Positions 51,391 through 60,293 of a stretch of DNA of 64,000 nucleotides are shown here, in pieces. Numbering within the stretch: the stretch's first letter is position 1; each line of letters opens with the position of its first letter. The DNA is taken from positions 4,838,501 through 4,902,500 of the forward strand of contig CP053915.1 of NCBI GenBank assembly GCA_021496925.1. Reading direction: 5' to 3'. Below the pieces are notes generated by a model. The model was not told the DNA's origin, made no database searches, and worked only from the letters and a program-made list of their open reading frames with translations. This DNA is from Acidovorax sp. YS12. GTDB lineage: Bacteria; Pseudomonadota; Gammaproteobacteria; Burkholderiales; Burkholderiaceae_C. The translations under genes and the position numbers were made by a program.

Positions 51391-52658
51391 TGCAAGCAAT
51401 GAACAGCGAGGCGCAGCCCATCGCGGTGGCGGCGCCCCGGGCGCGCCGTACGCGCCAGGCCCGGGTCGTCTGGGGCAGCCGCGTGGTGACCGTGGGCGGC
51501 GACGCGCCGGTGCGCGTGCAGTCGATGACCAACACCGACACGGTGGACGCCATCGGCACGGCCATCCAGGTCAAGGAACTGGCCCTGGCGGGCTCGGAGT
51601 TCGTGCGCATCACGGTGAACACGCCGGAGGCCGCGCAGGCCGTGCCCTACATCCGCGAGCAGCTCGACCGCATGGGGCAGGATGTGCCGCTGGTGGGCGA
51701 CTTCCACTACAACGGCCATCGCCTGCTGACCGAATTTCCGGCCTGCGCCGAGGCGCTTTCCAAGTACCGCATCAACCCAGGCAACGTCGGCAAGGGCGAC
51801 AAGAAGGACAAGCAGTTCGCCCAGATGGTCGAAGCGGCAATCCGCTGGAACAAGGCAGTGCGCATCGGCGTGAACTGGGGCAGCCTGGACCAGGAGCTGC
51901 TGGCGCAGCTGATGGACGCCAACAGCCGCCGCGCCCAGCCGTGGGAGGGGCGCCAGGTCATGTACGAGGCGCTGATCACCTCGGCCATCGAGTCCGCGCG
52001 CCAGGCCGAGGCCATTGGGCTCGATGGCAGCCAGATCATCCTGTCGTGCAAGGTCAGCGGCGTGCAGGATCTGATCTCGGTCTACCGCGAACTGGCGCGC
52101 CGCTGCGACTACGCGCTGCACCTTGGCCTGACCGAGGCGGGCATGGCGACCAAGGGCACGGTGGCGTCGGCCACGGCCCTGTCCATCCTGCTGCAGGAGG
52201 GAATTGGCGACACCATCCGCGTCTCGCTCACGCCGCAGCCCGGCGAGGCGCGCACGCAGGAGGTGGTGGTGGCCTCCGAGATCCTGCAGGCGCTGGGCTT
52301 GCGCGTGTTCGTGCCCAGCGTCACGGCGTGCCCGGGCTGCGGGCGCACCACCAGCACCACGTTCCAGGAGCTGGCCAAGCAGATCGACGACTACCTGCGC
52401 GCGCAGATGCCGGTGTGGCGCGGACGCTATCCCGGCGTCGAGGGCATGAAGGTGGCCGTGATGGGCTGCATCGTCAATGGCCCCGGCGAGAGCAAGCATG
52501 CCGACATCGGCATCAGCCTGCCCGGCACCGGCGAGGCACCGGCGGCGCCGGTGTTCATCGACGGCGAAAAGGCCATGACCTTGCGCGGCGACAACATCGC
52601 GCGGGAGTTTCACGACATCGTCGAGCAGTACGTGCAGCGCCGCTACAGTGCGCGCTGA
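51390..52658 (+). CDS. ispG: 4-hydroxy-3-methylbut-2-en-1-yl diphosphate synthase IspG
   Basis: IspG is the iron-sulfur enzyme of the MEP isoprenoid pathway that makes HMBPP. The 422-residue chain has RVQSMTNTDTVDAIGTAIQV, RINPGNVGKGDKKDKQFAQM, LHLGLTEAGMATKGTVASAT, and the cluster ligands in VTACPGCGRTTSTTFQELAK and GCIVNGPGESKHADIGISLP. GTG 51390 is preferred because a GAGGTGA site lies four to five bases upstream; ATG 51399 is the alternative. It should be co-transcribed with rodZ. A dispersed repeat follows its stop. Confidence 0.96.
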   Translation: MQAMNSEAQPIAVAAPRARRTRQARVVWGSRVVTVGGDAPVRVQSMTNTDTVDAIGTAIQVKELALAGSEFVRITVNTPEAAQAVPYIREQLDRMGQDVPLVGDFHYNGHRLLTEFPACAEALSKYRINPGNVGKGDKKDKQFAQMVEAAIRWNKAVRIGVNWGSLDQELLAQLMDANSRRAQPWEGRQVMYEALITSAIESARQAEAIGLDGSQIILSCKVSGVQDLISVYRELARRCDYALHLGLTEAGMATKGTVASATALSILLQEGIGDTIRVSLTPQPGEARTQEVVVASEILQALGLRVFVPSVTACPGCGRTTSTTFQELAKQIDDYLRAQMPVWRGRYPGVEGMKVAVMGCIVNGPGESKHADIGISLPGTGEAPAAPVFIDGEKAMTLRGDNIAREFHDIVEQYVQRRYSAR

Positions 52659-52667
52659 ATCGTCGTT

Positions 52668-52725
52668 GCTATTGTTCAAGGAGCTGCTAGCGCTTGCTGG
52701 ATAAGCGCTGGAGGCCAATTTCATT
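52668..52725 (+). repeat. Dispersed intergenic repeat, canonical copy
   Basis: The sequence ggagctgctagcgcttgctg then gataagcgctggaggccaat is the best copy in the window. AGCGCTT and AAGCGCT form a perfect 7-bp inverted repeat around gctggat. It lies between ispG and hisS, two genes that would otherwise look co-transcribed, and the open hisS frame runs back into it. Confidence 0.8.
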
Positions 52726-52756
52726 CATATTCATATTTCTTCGGGAACCCCTTGCC

Positions 52757-54112
52757 GTGAGCGTCACCCCTCCTTCCGCGCCGAGCAAAGCGCAAAAGCT
52801 CAGCGCCGTCAAAGGCATGAACGACATCCTGCCGGCCGCCGTGCCGCGCACCGAGAAGCTGCCCAGCTCCGAGCGCTGGCAGTGGTTCGAGGCGGCCGTG
52901 CGCAAGGTGCTGGGCCGCTATGGCTACCAGTACCTGCTGACGCCCGTGGTCGAGCCCACGGCCCTGTTCGTGCGCGGCCTGGGCGAAGTGACGGACATCG
53001 TGGAGAAGGAGATGTATTCCTTCACCGATGCCATGAACGGCGACCAGCTCACGCTGCGCCCCGAGGGCACGGCGGGCGTTGTGCGCGCCATGATCGAGCA
53101 CAACGCGCTCTACAACGGCCCGCTGCGCCTGTGGACCGCCGGCCCCATGTTCCGCCACGAGCGGCCGCAAAAGGGCCGCTACCGCCAGTTCCACCAGCTC
53201 GACGTGGAGGCGCTGGGCTTCGCCGGGCCGGACGTGGACGCGGAAATGATCCTCGTGGCGCGCGCGCTGTGGCGTGAGCTGGGCCTGGTCGAAGGCCAGC
53301 ACGTGCGCCTGGAGATCAACAGCCTGGGCCAGAGCGCCGAGCGCCGCGCGCACCGCGATGCGCTGGTGCGCTACTTCGAGGAGCACGCCGCCGTGCTGGA
53401 CGAAGACGCGCGCCGGCGCCTGCACAGCAACCCGCTGCGCATCCTCGACAGCAAGAACCCGGCGATGCAGGCGCTGATCGAGGCCGCGCCGCAGTTGATG
53501 GACTTCCTCGGCGCCGAGTCGCGCGCGCATTTCGGCGCCGTGCGCGCCGCGCTCGATGCCGTGGGGCTGCAATACCGCATCAACCCGCGCCTGGTGCGCG
53601 GCATGGACTACTACAACCTCACCGTGTTCGAGTGGGTGACCGACCAGCTCGGCTCGCAAGGCACGGTGTGCGGCGGCGGCCGCTACGACGGCCTGATCGC
53701 GCAGCTGGGCGGCAAGAGCGCGCCCGCCGTGGGCTTCGGCCTGGGCATCGAGCGCCTGCTGCTGCTGGCGCAGGAACTCGATCTGCCCATGCCGTGCAGC
53801 GCCGCCGACGCCTATGCCGTCGTGCCGCCGGGCACGCCGCTGGCGCCCGTGGTGGCCACGCTGGAGGCGCTGCGCGCCCAGGGCGTGTGCGTGATCCAGC
53901 ACGCGGGCGGTGCTGACGGCGCGGGCAGCATGAAGTCGCAATTCAAGAAAGCCGACGCCAGCGGCGCGCGCCATGCCCTGGTGTTCGGCGGCGAGGAACT
54001 GGCGCGCGGCCAGGTGCTCGTCAAGGCCCTGCGCGACGGCAGCGGCGCCCAGGTGGAGCGCTCCCTGGCCGACGTGACGCAATGGGCGGCCGCTCTACAA
54101 TCCAACGCTTAA
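52757..54112 (+). CDS. hisS: Histidyl-tRNA synthetase
   Basis: HisS charges tRNA(His). The 451-residue class II synthetase has LSAVKGMNDILPAAVPRTEK, the motif-1 region RYGYQYLLTPVVEPTALFVR, motif 2 FRHERPQKGRYRQFHQLDVE, the histidine-binding LVRGMDYYNLTVFEWVTDQL, and motif 3 VGFGLGIERLLLL. GTG 52757 is chosen because the longer frame to 52694 is built from the dispersed repeat. The C-terminal anticodon-binding domain (about residues 350-451) is complete. It is followed by yfgM after 17 bases. Confidence 0.97.
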   Translation: MSVTPPSAPSKAQKLSAVKGMNDILPAAVPRTEKLPSSERWQWFEAAVRKVLGRYGYQYLLTPVVEPTALFVRGLGEVTDIVEKEMYSFTDAMNGDQLTLRPEGTAGVVRAMIEHNALYNGPLRLWTAGPMFRHERPQKGRYRQFHQLDVEALGFAGPDVDAEMILVARALWRELGLVEGQHVRLEINSLGQSAERRAHRDALVRYFEEHAAVLDEDARRRLHSNPLRILDSKNPAMQALIEAAPQLMDFLGAESRAHFGAVRAALDAVGLQYRINPRLVRGMDYYNLTVFEWVTDQLGSQGTVCGGGRYDGLIAQLGGKSAPAVGFGLGIERLLLLAQELDLPMPCSAADAYAVVPPGTPLAPVVATLEALRAQGVCVIQHAGGADGAGSMKSQFKKADASGARHALVFGGEELARGQVLVKALRDGSGAQVERSLADVTQWAAALQSNA

Positions 54113-54129
54113 ATTTCGCAACGCATTCC

Positions 54130-54804
54130 ATGGCACATCACCTCGACCTTGAAGAACAAGAGCAGCTTGACCGGCTCAAGCATTTCTGGAACGCCTGGGG
54201 CACGCTGATCAGTTCGGTGCTGCTGGTGGTGTTTGGTGGCCTGGCGGCCTGGAATGGCTACCAGTACTGGCAAAGCCGCCAGGCATTCCAGGCCTCGGCC
54301 CTGATGGATGCCGTGGACGCTGCCATCGCTGCCAAGGATCCAGCCCGCATGGAGCAGGCCTTCGGCGATTTGCGCGAGCGCTATGCGGGCACCATGCAGG
54401 CCGGCCTGGCCGGACTGCAGTTGAGCAAGGCGCTGGCCGATGCGGGCAACCTGGACGGCGCCAAGGCTGCGCTTACCTGGGTGGCGGACAAGGCGTCCGA
54501 CCCCGGGCACAAGGCGCTGGCGCGCCTGCGCCTGGCCAGCGTGCTGGCGCAGCAGCAGGCCTACGACGAGGCGCTCAAGCAATTGTCGTCCGGCATTCCC
54601 CCGGAGTTCGATGCAGCGGCCGCCGACCGCCGGGGCGACATCTACGCCCTGCAAGGCAAGAAGGCCGAGGCCATCGAGGAGTACAACAAGGCCTACCGGC
54701 GCTTTGACGAAGGCCAGGAATACCGCCGTATCGTGGAAGTCAAGCTCAATGCGCTGGGTGTCGAGCCGGCCGCCGTGGCGCCTGCCCAAGGGGGCGCGAA
54801 ATGA
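54130..54804 (+). CDS. yfgM: YfgM-type tetratricopeptide membrane protein
   Basis: YfgM is an ancillary subunit of the SecYEG translocon that helps periplasmic chaperones reach exported proteins. The 224-residue chain has LDLEEQEQLDRLKHFWNAWG, a transmembrane helix (SVLLVVFGGLAAWNGYQYW, about residues 28-46), and a periplasmic TPR_21 domain (LQLSKALADAGNLDGAKAAL, LARLRLASVLAQQQAYDEAL, RRGDIYALQGKKAEAIEEYN). ATG 54130 is used. Its stop overlaps the bamB start by four bases. A TACAAT hexamer near 54096 may be an internal promoter. Confidence 0.92.
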   Translation: MAHHLDLEEQEQLDRLKHFWNAWGTLISSVLLVVFGGLAAWNGYQYWQSRQAFQASALMDAVDAAIAAKDPARMEQAFGDLRERYAGTMQAGLAGLQLSKALADAGNLDGAKAALTWVADKASDPGHKALARLRLASVLAQQQAYDEALKQLSSGIPPEFDAAAADRRGDIYALQGKKAEAIEEYNKAYRRFDEGQEYRRIVEVKLNALGVEPAAVAPAQGGAK

Positions 54805-55958
54805 TGCGCCGCGCTTTGCATGCGCGCGCGGTGCGCCCGCTGGGTGTGCTGGCGCTGGCGTCCGCCGTGCTGCTGTCCGGCTGCTCGCTGTGGGGCGGCG
54901 GCTCCAGCAAGCCGAAGCCGCTGGAGCTGGGCACCATGGAGCCGGTGCTCGCCGTGCGCCAGGCCTGGCTGTCCAAGGTGGGTCCGGTTGATCGCCTGGC
55001 GCTGGCCGTGCATGTCAACGGCACGGTGGTGACCGTGGCCTCCGACGCGGGCACGGTGGCGGCTATCGATGCCCGCACGGGGGGCGACGTATGGCGTGCG
55101 CAACTGGGGCGGCCGCTGATCGCCGGCGTAGGCAGCGATGGGCAGCGTGCGGCCGTGGTTTCGGACAGCAATGAACTCATCGTGGTGGCTGATGGCCGCG
55201 AAGTCTGGCGCCGGCCGCTGACGGCGCAGGCCTATACGGCGCCGCTGGTGGCCGGAGAACGTGTTTTCGTGCTGGCCGCCGATCGTTCGCTGGCGGCCTA
55301 CGATGCGGCCACGGGCCAGCGCCTGTGGCGCCAGCAGCGCCAGGGCGAGCCCCTGGTGCTGCGCCAGCCCGGGGTCCTGATGGCCGTGGGCGACACCCTG
55401 GTGGCCGGCATGGCGGGACGCATGGTGGGCTTCAACCCCGACAACGGCACGGTGCGCTGGGAAGCGCCCGTCGCCACGCCCCGGGGCACGAACGACGTGG
55501 AGCGCCTGGTGGAACTGGTCGCGCCGGTGAGCCGGGTGGATGACAGCGTGTGCGTGCGTGCCTTCCAGGCGGCCGTTAGCTGCGTGAACACGGCCCGTGC
55601 CGCGACCCAATGGAGCCAGGCGGCCAACGGTGCCACGGGCATCGACGGCGATGGCACGCTGCTGTTCGGCACGGAAAGCAATGGCTTCGTGCAGGCCTGG
55701 CGCCGCGCCGATGGCGCGCGCGCCTGGTCGTACGACCGCCTGCAGTACCGCAAGCTCACGGCACCGCTGCTGCTGGGCCGCTCGGTGGTGGTGGGGGACG
55801 ATGCTGGCTGGGTGCATTTGCTCTCGCGCGAGGACGGGCAGCCGCTCAACCGCTTCGCCACCGACAACTCGGGCATCGCCGCCACGCCGGTGGTGGCGGC
55901 CAACACGCTGGTCGTCGTGACGCGCAATGGCGCTGTCTACGGCTTCCGGCCCGATTGA
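54801..55958 (+). CDS. bamB: Outer-membrane assembly lipoprotein BamB
   Basis: BamB is the beta-propeller lipoprotein of the BAM complex, which inserts outer-membrane proteins. The 385-residue chain has a lipoprotein signal with lipobox LLSGC (about Cys28) and repeated PQQ-type blades: VASDAGTVAAIDARTGGDVW, VFVLAADRSLAAYDAATGQR, MAGRMVGFNPDNGTVRWEAP, GFVQAWRRADGARAWSY and WVHLLSREDGQPLNRFATD. ATG 54801 overlaps the yfgM stop. The following der gene starts 19 bases later, in the conserved yfgM-bamB-der order. Confidence 0.95.
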   Translation: MMRRALHARAVRPLGVLALASAVLLSGCSLWGGGSSKPKPLELGTMEPVLAVRQAWLSKVGPVDRLALAVHVNGTVVTVASDAGTVAAIDARTGGDVWRAQLGRPLIAGVGSDGQRAAVVSDSNELIVVADGREVWRRPLTAQAYTAPLVAGERVFVLAADRSLAAYDAATGQRLWRQQRQGEPLVLRQPGVLMAVGDTLVAGMAGRMVGFNPDNGTVRWEAPVATPRGTNDVERLVELVAPVSRVDDSVCVRAFQAAVSCVNTARAATQWSQAANGATGIDGDGTLLFGTESNGFVQAWRRADGARAWSYDRLQYRKLTAPLLLGRSVVVGDDAGWVHLLSREDGQPLNRFATDNSGIAATPVVAANTLVVVTRNGAVYGFRPD

Positions 55959-55977
55959 TGCGCGGGAGTCGCAGGGC

Positions 55978-57318
55978 ATGAAACCTGTCATTGCGCTCGT
56001 TGGGCGCCCCAACGTCGGCAAGTCCACGCTGTTCAACCGCCTCACCAAGTCGCGCGACGCCATCGTGGCCGACTTCGCCGGGCTGACGCGCGACCGGCAC
56101 TACGGCAACGGCCGCCAGGGCAAGTACGAGTACATCGTCATCGACACGGGGGGCTTCGAGCCGGACGCGTCGAGTGGCATCTTCCGTGAGATGGCCAAGC
56201 AGACCCAGCAGGCCGTGGCCGAGTCGGATGTGGTGGTGTTCGTGGTCGATGCCCGCGCGGGCGTGTCGGCGCAGGACCACGACATCGCCAACTACCTGCG
56301 GCGCTTGGGCAAGCCCTGCCTGTTGGTGGCCAACAAGGCGGAAGGCATGCAATCGGGCGTGCAGCTGTCCGAGTTCTATGAGCTGGGCCTGGGCGAGGTT
56401 TACCCCGTCTCCGCGGCGCATGGCCAGGGCGTGCGCGGCCTGGTGGAGCAGGCGCTGGAGCCGCTGAACCTGCCTGAGCCGGAGGACGATGGGGATCTGC
56501 AGGAGGGGCTTGGTCCGGTCAAGCTCGCCGTTGCAGGGCGTCCCAACGTCGGCAAGTCCACGCTGATCAACACCTGGCTGGGCGAGGAGCGCCTGGTGGC
56601 GTTCGACATGCCGGGCACGACGCGCGATGCGATCTCCGTTCCGTTCGAGCGCCAGGGGCAGAAGTTCGAGCTGATCGACACGGCAGGCCTGCGGCGCAAG
56701 GGGCGGGTGTTCGAGGCCATCGAGAAGTTCTCGGTGGTGAAGACCCTGCAGGCCATCGAGTCGGCCAACGTCGTGCTGCTGCTGCTCGATGCCACCCAGG
56801 GCGTGACGGACCAGGACGCGCATATCGCGGGCTATATCCTCGAAAGCGGCCGTGCCGTGGTCATCGCGGTCAACAAATGGGATGCGGTGGACGACTACCA
56901 GCGCCAGATGCTGGAGCGCTCGATCGAGACGCGGCTGTCGTTCCTGAAATTCGCCAACCTGCACTTCATCTCTGCGCAGAAGCGCCAGGGGCTGGGTCCT
57001 GTGTGGGCTTCGATCGTGCAGGCGCACAAGGCGGCCACCTGCAAAATGCCGACCCCCATCCTGACCCGGCTGCTGCTGGAGTCGGTACAGTTCCAGACGC
57101 CCAAGCGCGTGGGCGGCTACCGGCCGAAGATGCGCTACGCGCACCAGGGTGGCATGAACCCGCCGCTGATCGTCATCCACGGCAATTCGCTGGAGCTCGT
57201 CACCGATGCCTACAAACGCTTCCTCGAGGGGCGTTTCCGCAAGGAATTCAACCTCGTGGGGACGCCCCTGCGCATCGAGATGAAGACCTCGCACAATCCA
57301 TTCGTCGACAAGGAATAG
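55978..57318 (+). CDS. der: Ribosome assembly GTPase Der (EngA)
   Basis: Der is a double GTPase needed for 50S ribosome assembly. The 446-residue chain has two G domains, with P-loops GRPNVGKSTLFNRL (about residues 8-21) and GRPNVGKSTLINTW (about 187-200). The DTGGF and DTAGLRRKGR switch regions and the NKAEG and NKWDA specificity motifs are present. The C-terminal KH-like domain ends VGTPLRIEMKTSHNPFVDKE. ATG 55978 was chosen because the upstream frame adds a non-conserved tail. Confidence 0.97.
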   Translation: MKPVIALVGRPNVGKSTLFNRLTKSRDAIVADFAGLTRDRHYGNGRQGKYEYIVIDTGGFEPDASSGIFREMAKQTQQAVAESDVVVFVVDARAGVSAQDHDIANYLRRLGKPCLLVANKAEGMQSGVQLSEFYELGLGEVYPVSAAHGQGVRGLVEQALEPLNLPEPEDDGDLQEGLGPVKLAVAGRPNVGKSTLINTWLGEERLVAFDMPGTTRDAISVPFERQGQKFELIDTAGLRRKGRVFEAIEKFSVVKTLQAIESANVVLLLLDATQGVTDQDAHIAGYILESGRAVVIAVNKWDAVDDYQRQMLERSIETRLSFLKFANLHFISAQKRQGLGPVWASIVQAHKAATCKMPTPILTRLLLESVQFQTPKRVGGYRPKMRYAHQGGMNPPLIVIHGNSLELVTDAYKRFLEGRFRKEFNLVGTPLRIEMKTSHNPFVDKE

Positions 57319-57403
57319 CGGCGAAAGCCCTTGTGCCCCGAACAGCCGATGCGCTGTGGTAAGGTGGCGAATTACAACAACATTCTTGAACACGGAGAAT
57401 ATC

Positions 57404-57658
57404 GTGAGCAACAAAGGCCAACTCCTCCAAGACCCGTTCCTGAACGCGCTGCGCCGCGAGCATGTGCCGGTCTCCATCTATCTGGTCAACGGCATCAAGC
57501 TGCAGGGCCAGATCGAATCCTTCGACCAGTACGTTGTGTTGCTGCGCAACACCGTGACACAAATGGTCTACAAGCACGCCATCTCCACCATTGTTCCTGG
57601 CCGCGCCGTGAATTTCTCCACGGCCGACACTGCGGACAGCGACGCCAGCGGCTCCTGA
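57404..57658 (+). CDS. hfq: RNA chaperone Hfq
   Basis: Hfq is the Sm-like hexameric RNA chaperone for small regulatory RNAs. The 84-residue chain has SNKGQLLQDPFLNALRREHV, the Sm1 motif VSIYLVNGIKLQGQIESFDQ YVVLLRN, and the Sm2 motif YKHAISTIVPGRAV, with a short acidic/Ser-rich tail. The start is GTG 57404 with a GGAGAAT ribosome site. It lies between der and hflX, the conserved position in betaproteobacteria. The 85-base gap before it contains a possible promoter. Confidence 0.97.
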   Translation: MSNKGQLLQDPFLNALRREHVPVSIYLVNGIKLQGQIESFDQYVVLLRNTVTQMVYKHAISTIVPGRAVNFSTADTADSDASGS

Positions 57659-57718
57659 GTTTGCATTGCACTACAGCCCCCCGCCGTGGCGGGGACGCGG
57701 GCCCAGAGGAGGGCTTTC

Positions 57719-58897
57719 GTGGGTTTTGATGCTTCGGCGCAGCGCAAGGGCGCTGCGGTGGTCTTGGTCGGGGTGGACTTCGGGCTGCCCCATTTCGATG
57801 CCGAACTCGAAGAACTGGGCCTGCTGGCACAGACGGCCGGCCTGGATCCCGTGGCCCGGCTGACTTGCAAGCGCAAGGCGCCGGATGCGGCGCTTTTCGT
57901 AGGCAGTGGCAAGGCGGATGAAATCCGCCTGCTGGTGCAGATGCATGGCGCGGTCGAGGTGCTGTTCGACCAGGCGTTGAGCCCCGCGCAGCAGCGCAAC
58001 CTGGAGCGCCACCTGGAAGTGCCGGTCTATGACCGTACCCTGCTCATCCTGGAAATCTTTGCCCAGCGCGCGCGCAGCCACGAAGGCAAGCTTCAGGTCG
58101 AGCTGGCACGGCTGCAGTACCTGAGCACGCGCCTGGTGCGCCGCTGGTCGCACCTGGAGCGCCAGCAGGGGGGCATTGGCATGCGTGGCGGCCCCGGGGA
58201 GACACAGATCGAGCTGGACAAACGCATGATTGGGGACGCGATCAAGCGCACCCGTGAGCGTCTGCTCAAGGTCAAGCGCCAACGCTCCACGCAGCGCCGC
58301 CAGCGCGAACGCCGCGACACCTTCAATATCTCCCTGGTCGGCTATACGAACGCAGGCAAGTCCACGCTGTTCAATGCGCTGGTCAAGGCGCGTGCCTACG
58401 CTGCCGACCAGCTTTTTGCCACGCTGGATACGACCACGCGCCAGCTGTACCTGGTTGATGCGGGGCGGTCCGTGTCGCTGTCGGATACCGTCGGCTTCAT
58501 CCGCGATTTGCCCCACGGTCTCGTCGATGCCTTCCAGGCCACCTTGCAGGAGGCGGTGGATGCAGATCTTCTGCTGCACGTGGTGGATGCGGCCAATCCG
58601 CATTTCCCGGAGCAGATCCAGCAGGTGCAGAAGGTGCTTGCGGAAATCGATGCGGTGGATATTCCCCAGCTGCTGGTATTCAACAAGCTCGATGCACTCG
58701 CGCCGGAACAGCGGCCGTTGCAGTTGCAAGACAGCTATGAGATGGACGGCCGGCCCGTGCCGCGTGTTTTCCTGAGTGCGCGTACGGGAGAAGGGTTGCA
58801 GGCGTTGCGCCAGCAATTGACCGCGACCGTGATTGCCGAGCGGGGCCAGGGCATGACCCCTGGCATTGCTCCTGAATTACCGGAGGGTCTGGTCTGA
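57719..58897 (+). CDS. hflX: Ribosome-dissociating GTPase HflX
   Basis: HflX is a GTPase that splits stalled or heat-damaged ribosomes. The 392-residue chain has the N-terminal HflX domain (CKRKAPDAALFVGSGKADEI, GRLxx-like RTLLILEIFAQRARSHEGKL) and the glycine-rich GGIGMRGGPGETQIELDKRM. A G domain follows, with P-loop SLVGYTNAGKSTLFNALV (about residues 206-223), SLSDTVGFIRDLPHGLVDAF and NKLDAL. GTG 57719 with a GAGGAGGGC site is preferred to GTG 57686. It is followed by hflK and hflC. Confidence 0.96.
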   Translation: MGFDASAQRKGAAVVLVGVDFGLPHFDAELEELGLLAQTAGLDPVARLTCKRKAPDAALFVGSGKADEIRLLVQMHGAVEVLFDQALSPAQQRNLERHLEVPVYDRTLLILEIFAQRARSHEGKLQVELARLQYLSTRLVRRWSHLERQQGGIGMRGGPGETQIELDKRMIGDAIKRTRERLLKVKRQRSTQRRQRERRDTFNISLVGYTNAGKSTLFNALVKARAYAADQLFATLDTTTRQLYLVDAGRSVSLSDTVGFIRDLPHGLVDAFQATLQEAVDADLLLHVVDAANPHFPEQIQQVQKVLAEIDAVDIPQLLVFNKLDALAPEQRPLQLQDSYEMDGRPVPRVFLSARTGEGLQALRQQLTATVIAERGQGMTPGIAPELPEGLV

Positions 58898-58946
58898 TTG
58901 GGCAGAATGTCCGAATGGCCCGCATCCAACAACTCTGAGACATTGC

Positions 58947-60284
58947 ATGATTTTTCCAATTCGCGCCCCGCGTTGGGCGATGCTGCCGCAGCGTATCCGG
59001 GGAATGTTCAATCTGAACGATCCGCGTTGGGGCCGTGGTGATGACAAGGCGTCGGACGATGCCAACCGGCCGGAGGATCGCCCCCCGCAGGGGCGGCGCA
59101 ATCCAGGGCCTGGTGGCCAGCCGCCCGATCTGGATGAGCTGTGGCGCGACCTTAACCGCAAGCTGTCTGGCCTGTTCGGCGGCGGCAATGGCGGCGGGCG
59201 TGGCGGTAATGGCGGCGGTTTTCAGCCAGACATGCGCAATGCGGGCATCGGGGCGGGGCTGATCGCAGGCATCGCCTTCGTCATCTGGATGGGGACGGGC
59301 ATTTTCATCGTCCAGGAAGGCCAGCAGGCGGTGATCACGCAGTTCGGCAAATACAAGGCCACCGTGGGGGCCGGTATCAACTGGCGGCTGCCCTATCCGA
59401 TCCAAAGACATGAGCTCGTCTTCGTGACGCAGATCCGCTCCGCCGATGTGGGGCGTGACAGCGTGATCAAAAGCACCGGGCTGCGTGATTCCGCCATGCT
59501 GACGGAAGACGAAAACATCGTCGAAATCAAGTTCGCCGTGCAATACCGGTTGAATGACGCGCGTGCGTGGCTGTTCGAGAGCAAGAACCCGGCCGATGCC
59601 GTGGTGCAGGCCGCGGAAACGGCGGTGCGCGAGGTCGTGGGCAAGATGCGCATGGATACGGCGCTGGCCGAGGAGCGTGACCAGATTGCGCCGCGCGTGC
59701 GCCAGTTGATGCAGACCATCCTGGATCGCTACAAGATTGGTGTCGAAGTCGTTGGCATCAATCTGCAGCAGGGCGGCGTTCGTCCTCCCGAGCAGGTGCA
59801 GGCCGCGTTTGACGATGTGCTCAAGGCGGGCCAGGAGCGCGAACGTGCCAAGAACGAGGCCCAGGCCTATGCCAATGACGTGGTGCCACGTGCCGTGGGT
59901 ACGGCTTCGCGCCTCGGCGAAGAGGCCGCTGCCTACAAGGCGCGCATCGTGGCCCAGGCACAGGGTGACGGGCAGCGCTTCAGCTCCGTGCTGGCAGAGT
60001 ACCAGAAGGCGCCCCAGGTCACGCGTGACCGTCTGTACCTTGAAGCCATGCAGCAAATCTATGGCAGCGTGACCAAGGTGCTGGTGGAGTCGCGCCAGGG
60101 CTCGAACCTGCTGTACCTGCCGCTGGACAAGATCATGCAAGGCGTGGCGCAACAGCCTGCCGTGGCTGCGGTCGATGGCGCGCCTGCCACTTCCAGTTCT
60201 GCGCCTGCTGCCGCCCCATCGGGGTTCGGCAATGATTCCCGTGCCCGTGACAACAGCCGCTCGCGTGATCGCGAGCTGCGTTAG
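58947..60284 (+). CDS. hflK: HflK, subunit of FtsH-associated membrane complex
   Basis: HflK forms with HflC a large membrane assembly that modulates the FtsH protease. The 445-residue chain has the conserved FNLNDPRWGRG near the N-terminus, a Gly/Arg/Pro-rich cytoplasmic stretch (LFGGGNGGGRGGNGGGFQ), and a transmembrane helix near residues 105-125 (GLIAGIAFVIWMGTGIFIV). The SPFH/band-7 domain then follows (GAGINWRLPYPIQRHELVFV, ESKNPADAVVQAAETAVREV, GVEVVGINLQQGGVRPPEQV). ATG 58947 is chosen, with ATG 58980 and ATG 59004 as alternatives. The gap before it holds nothing notable. hflC starts nine bases later. Confidence 0.95.
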   Translation: MIFPIRAPRWAMLPQRIRGMFNLNDPRWGRGDDKASDDANRPEDRPPQGRRNPGPGGQPPDLDELWRDLNRKLSGLFGGGNGGGRGGNGGGFQPDMRNAGIGAGLIAGIAFVIWMGTGIFIVQEGQQAVITQFGKYKATVGAGINWRLPYPIQRHELVFVTQIRSADVGRDSVIKSTGLRDSAMLTEDENIVEIKFAVQYRLNDARAWLFESKNPADAVVQAAETAVREVVGKMRMDTALAEERDQIAPRVRQLMQTILDRYKIGVEVVGINLQQGGVRPPEQVQAAFDDVLKAGQERERAKNEAQAYANDVVPRAVGTASRLGEEAAAYKARIVAQAQGDGQRFSSVLAEYQKAPQVTRDRLYLEAMQQIYGSVTKVLVESRQGSNLLYLPLDKIMQGVAQQPAVAAVDGAPATSSSAPAAAPSGFGNDSRARDNSRSRDRELR

Positions 60285-60293
60285 GAGAGCCTT

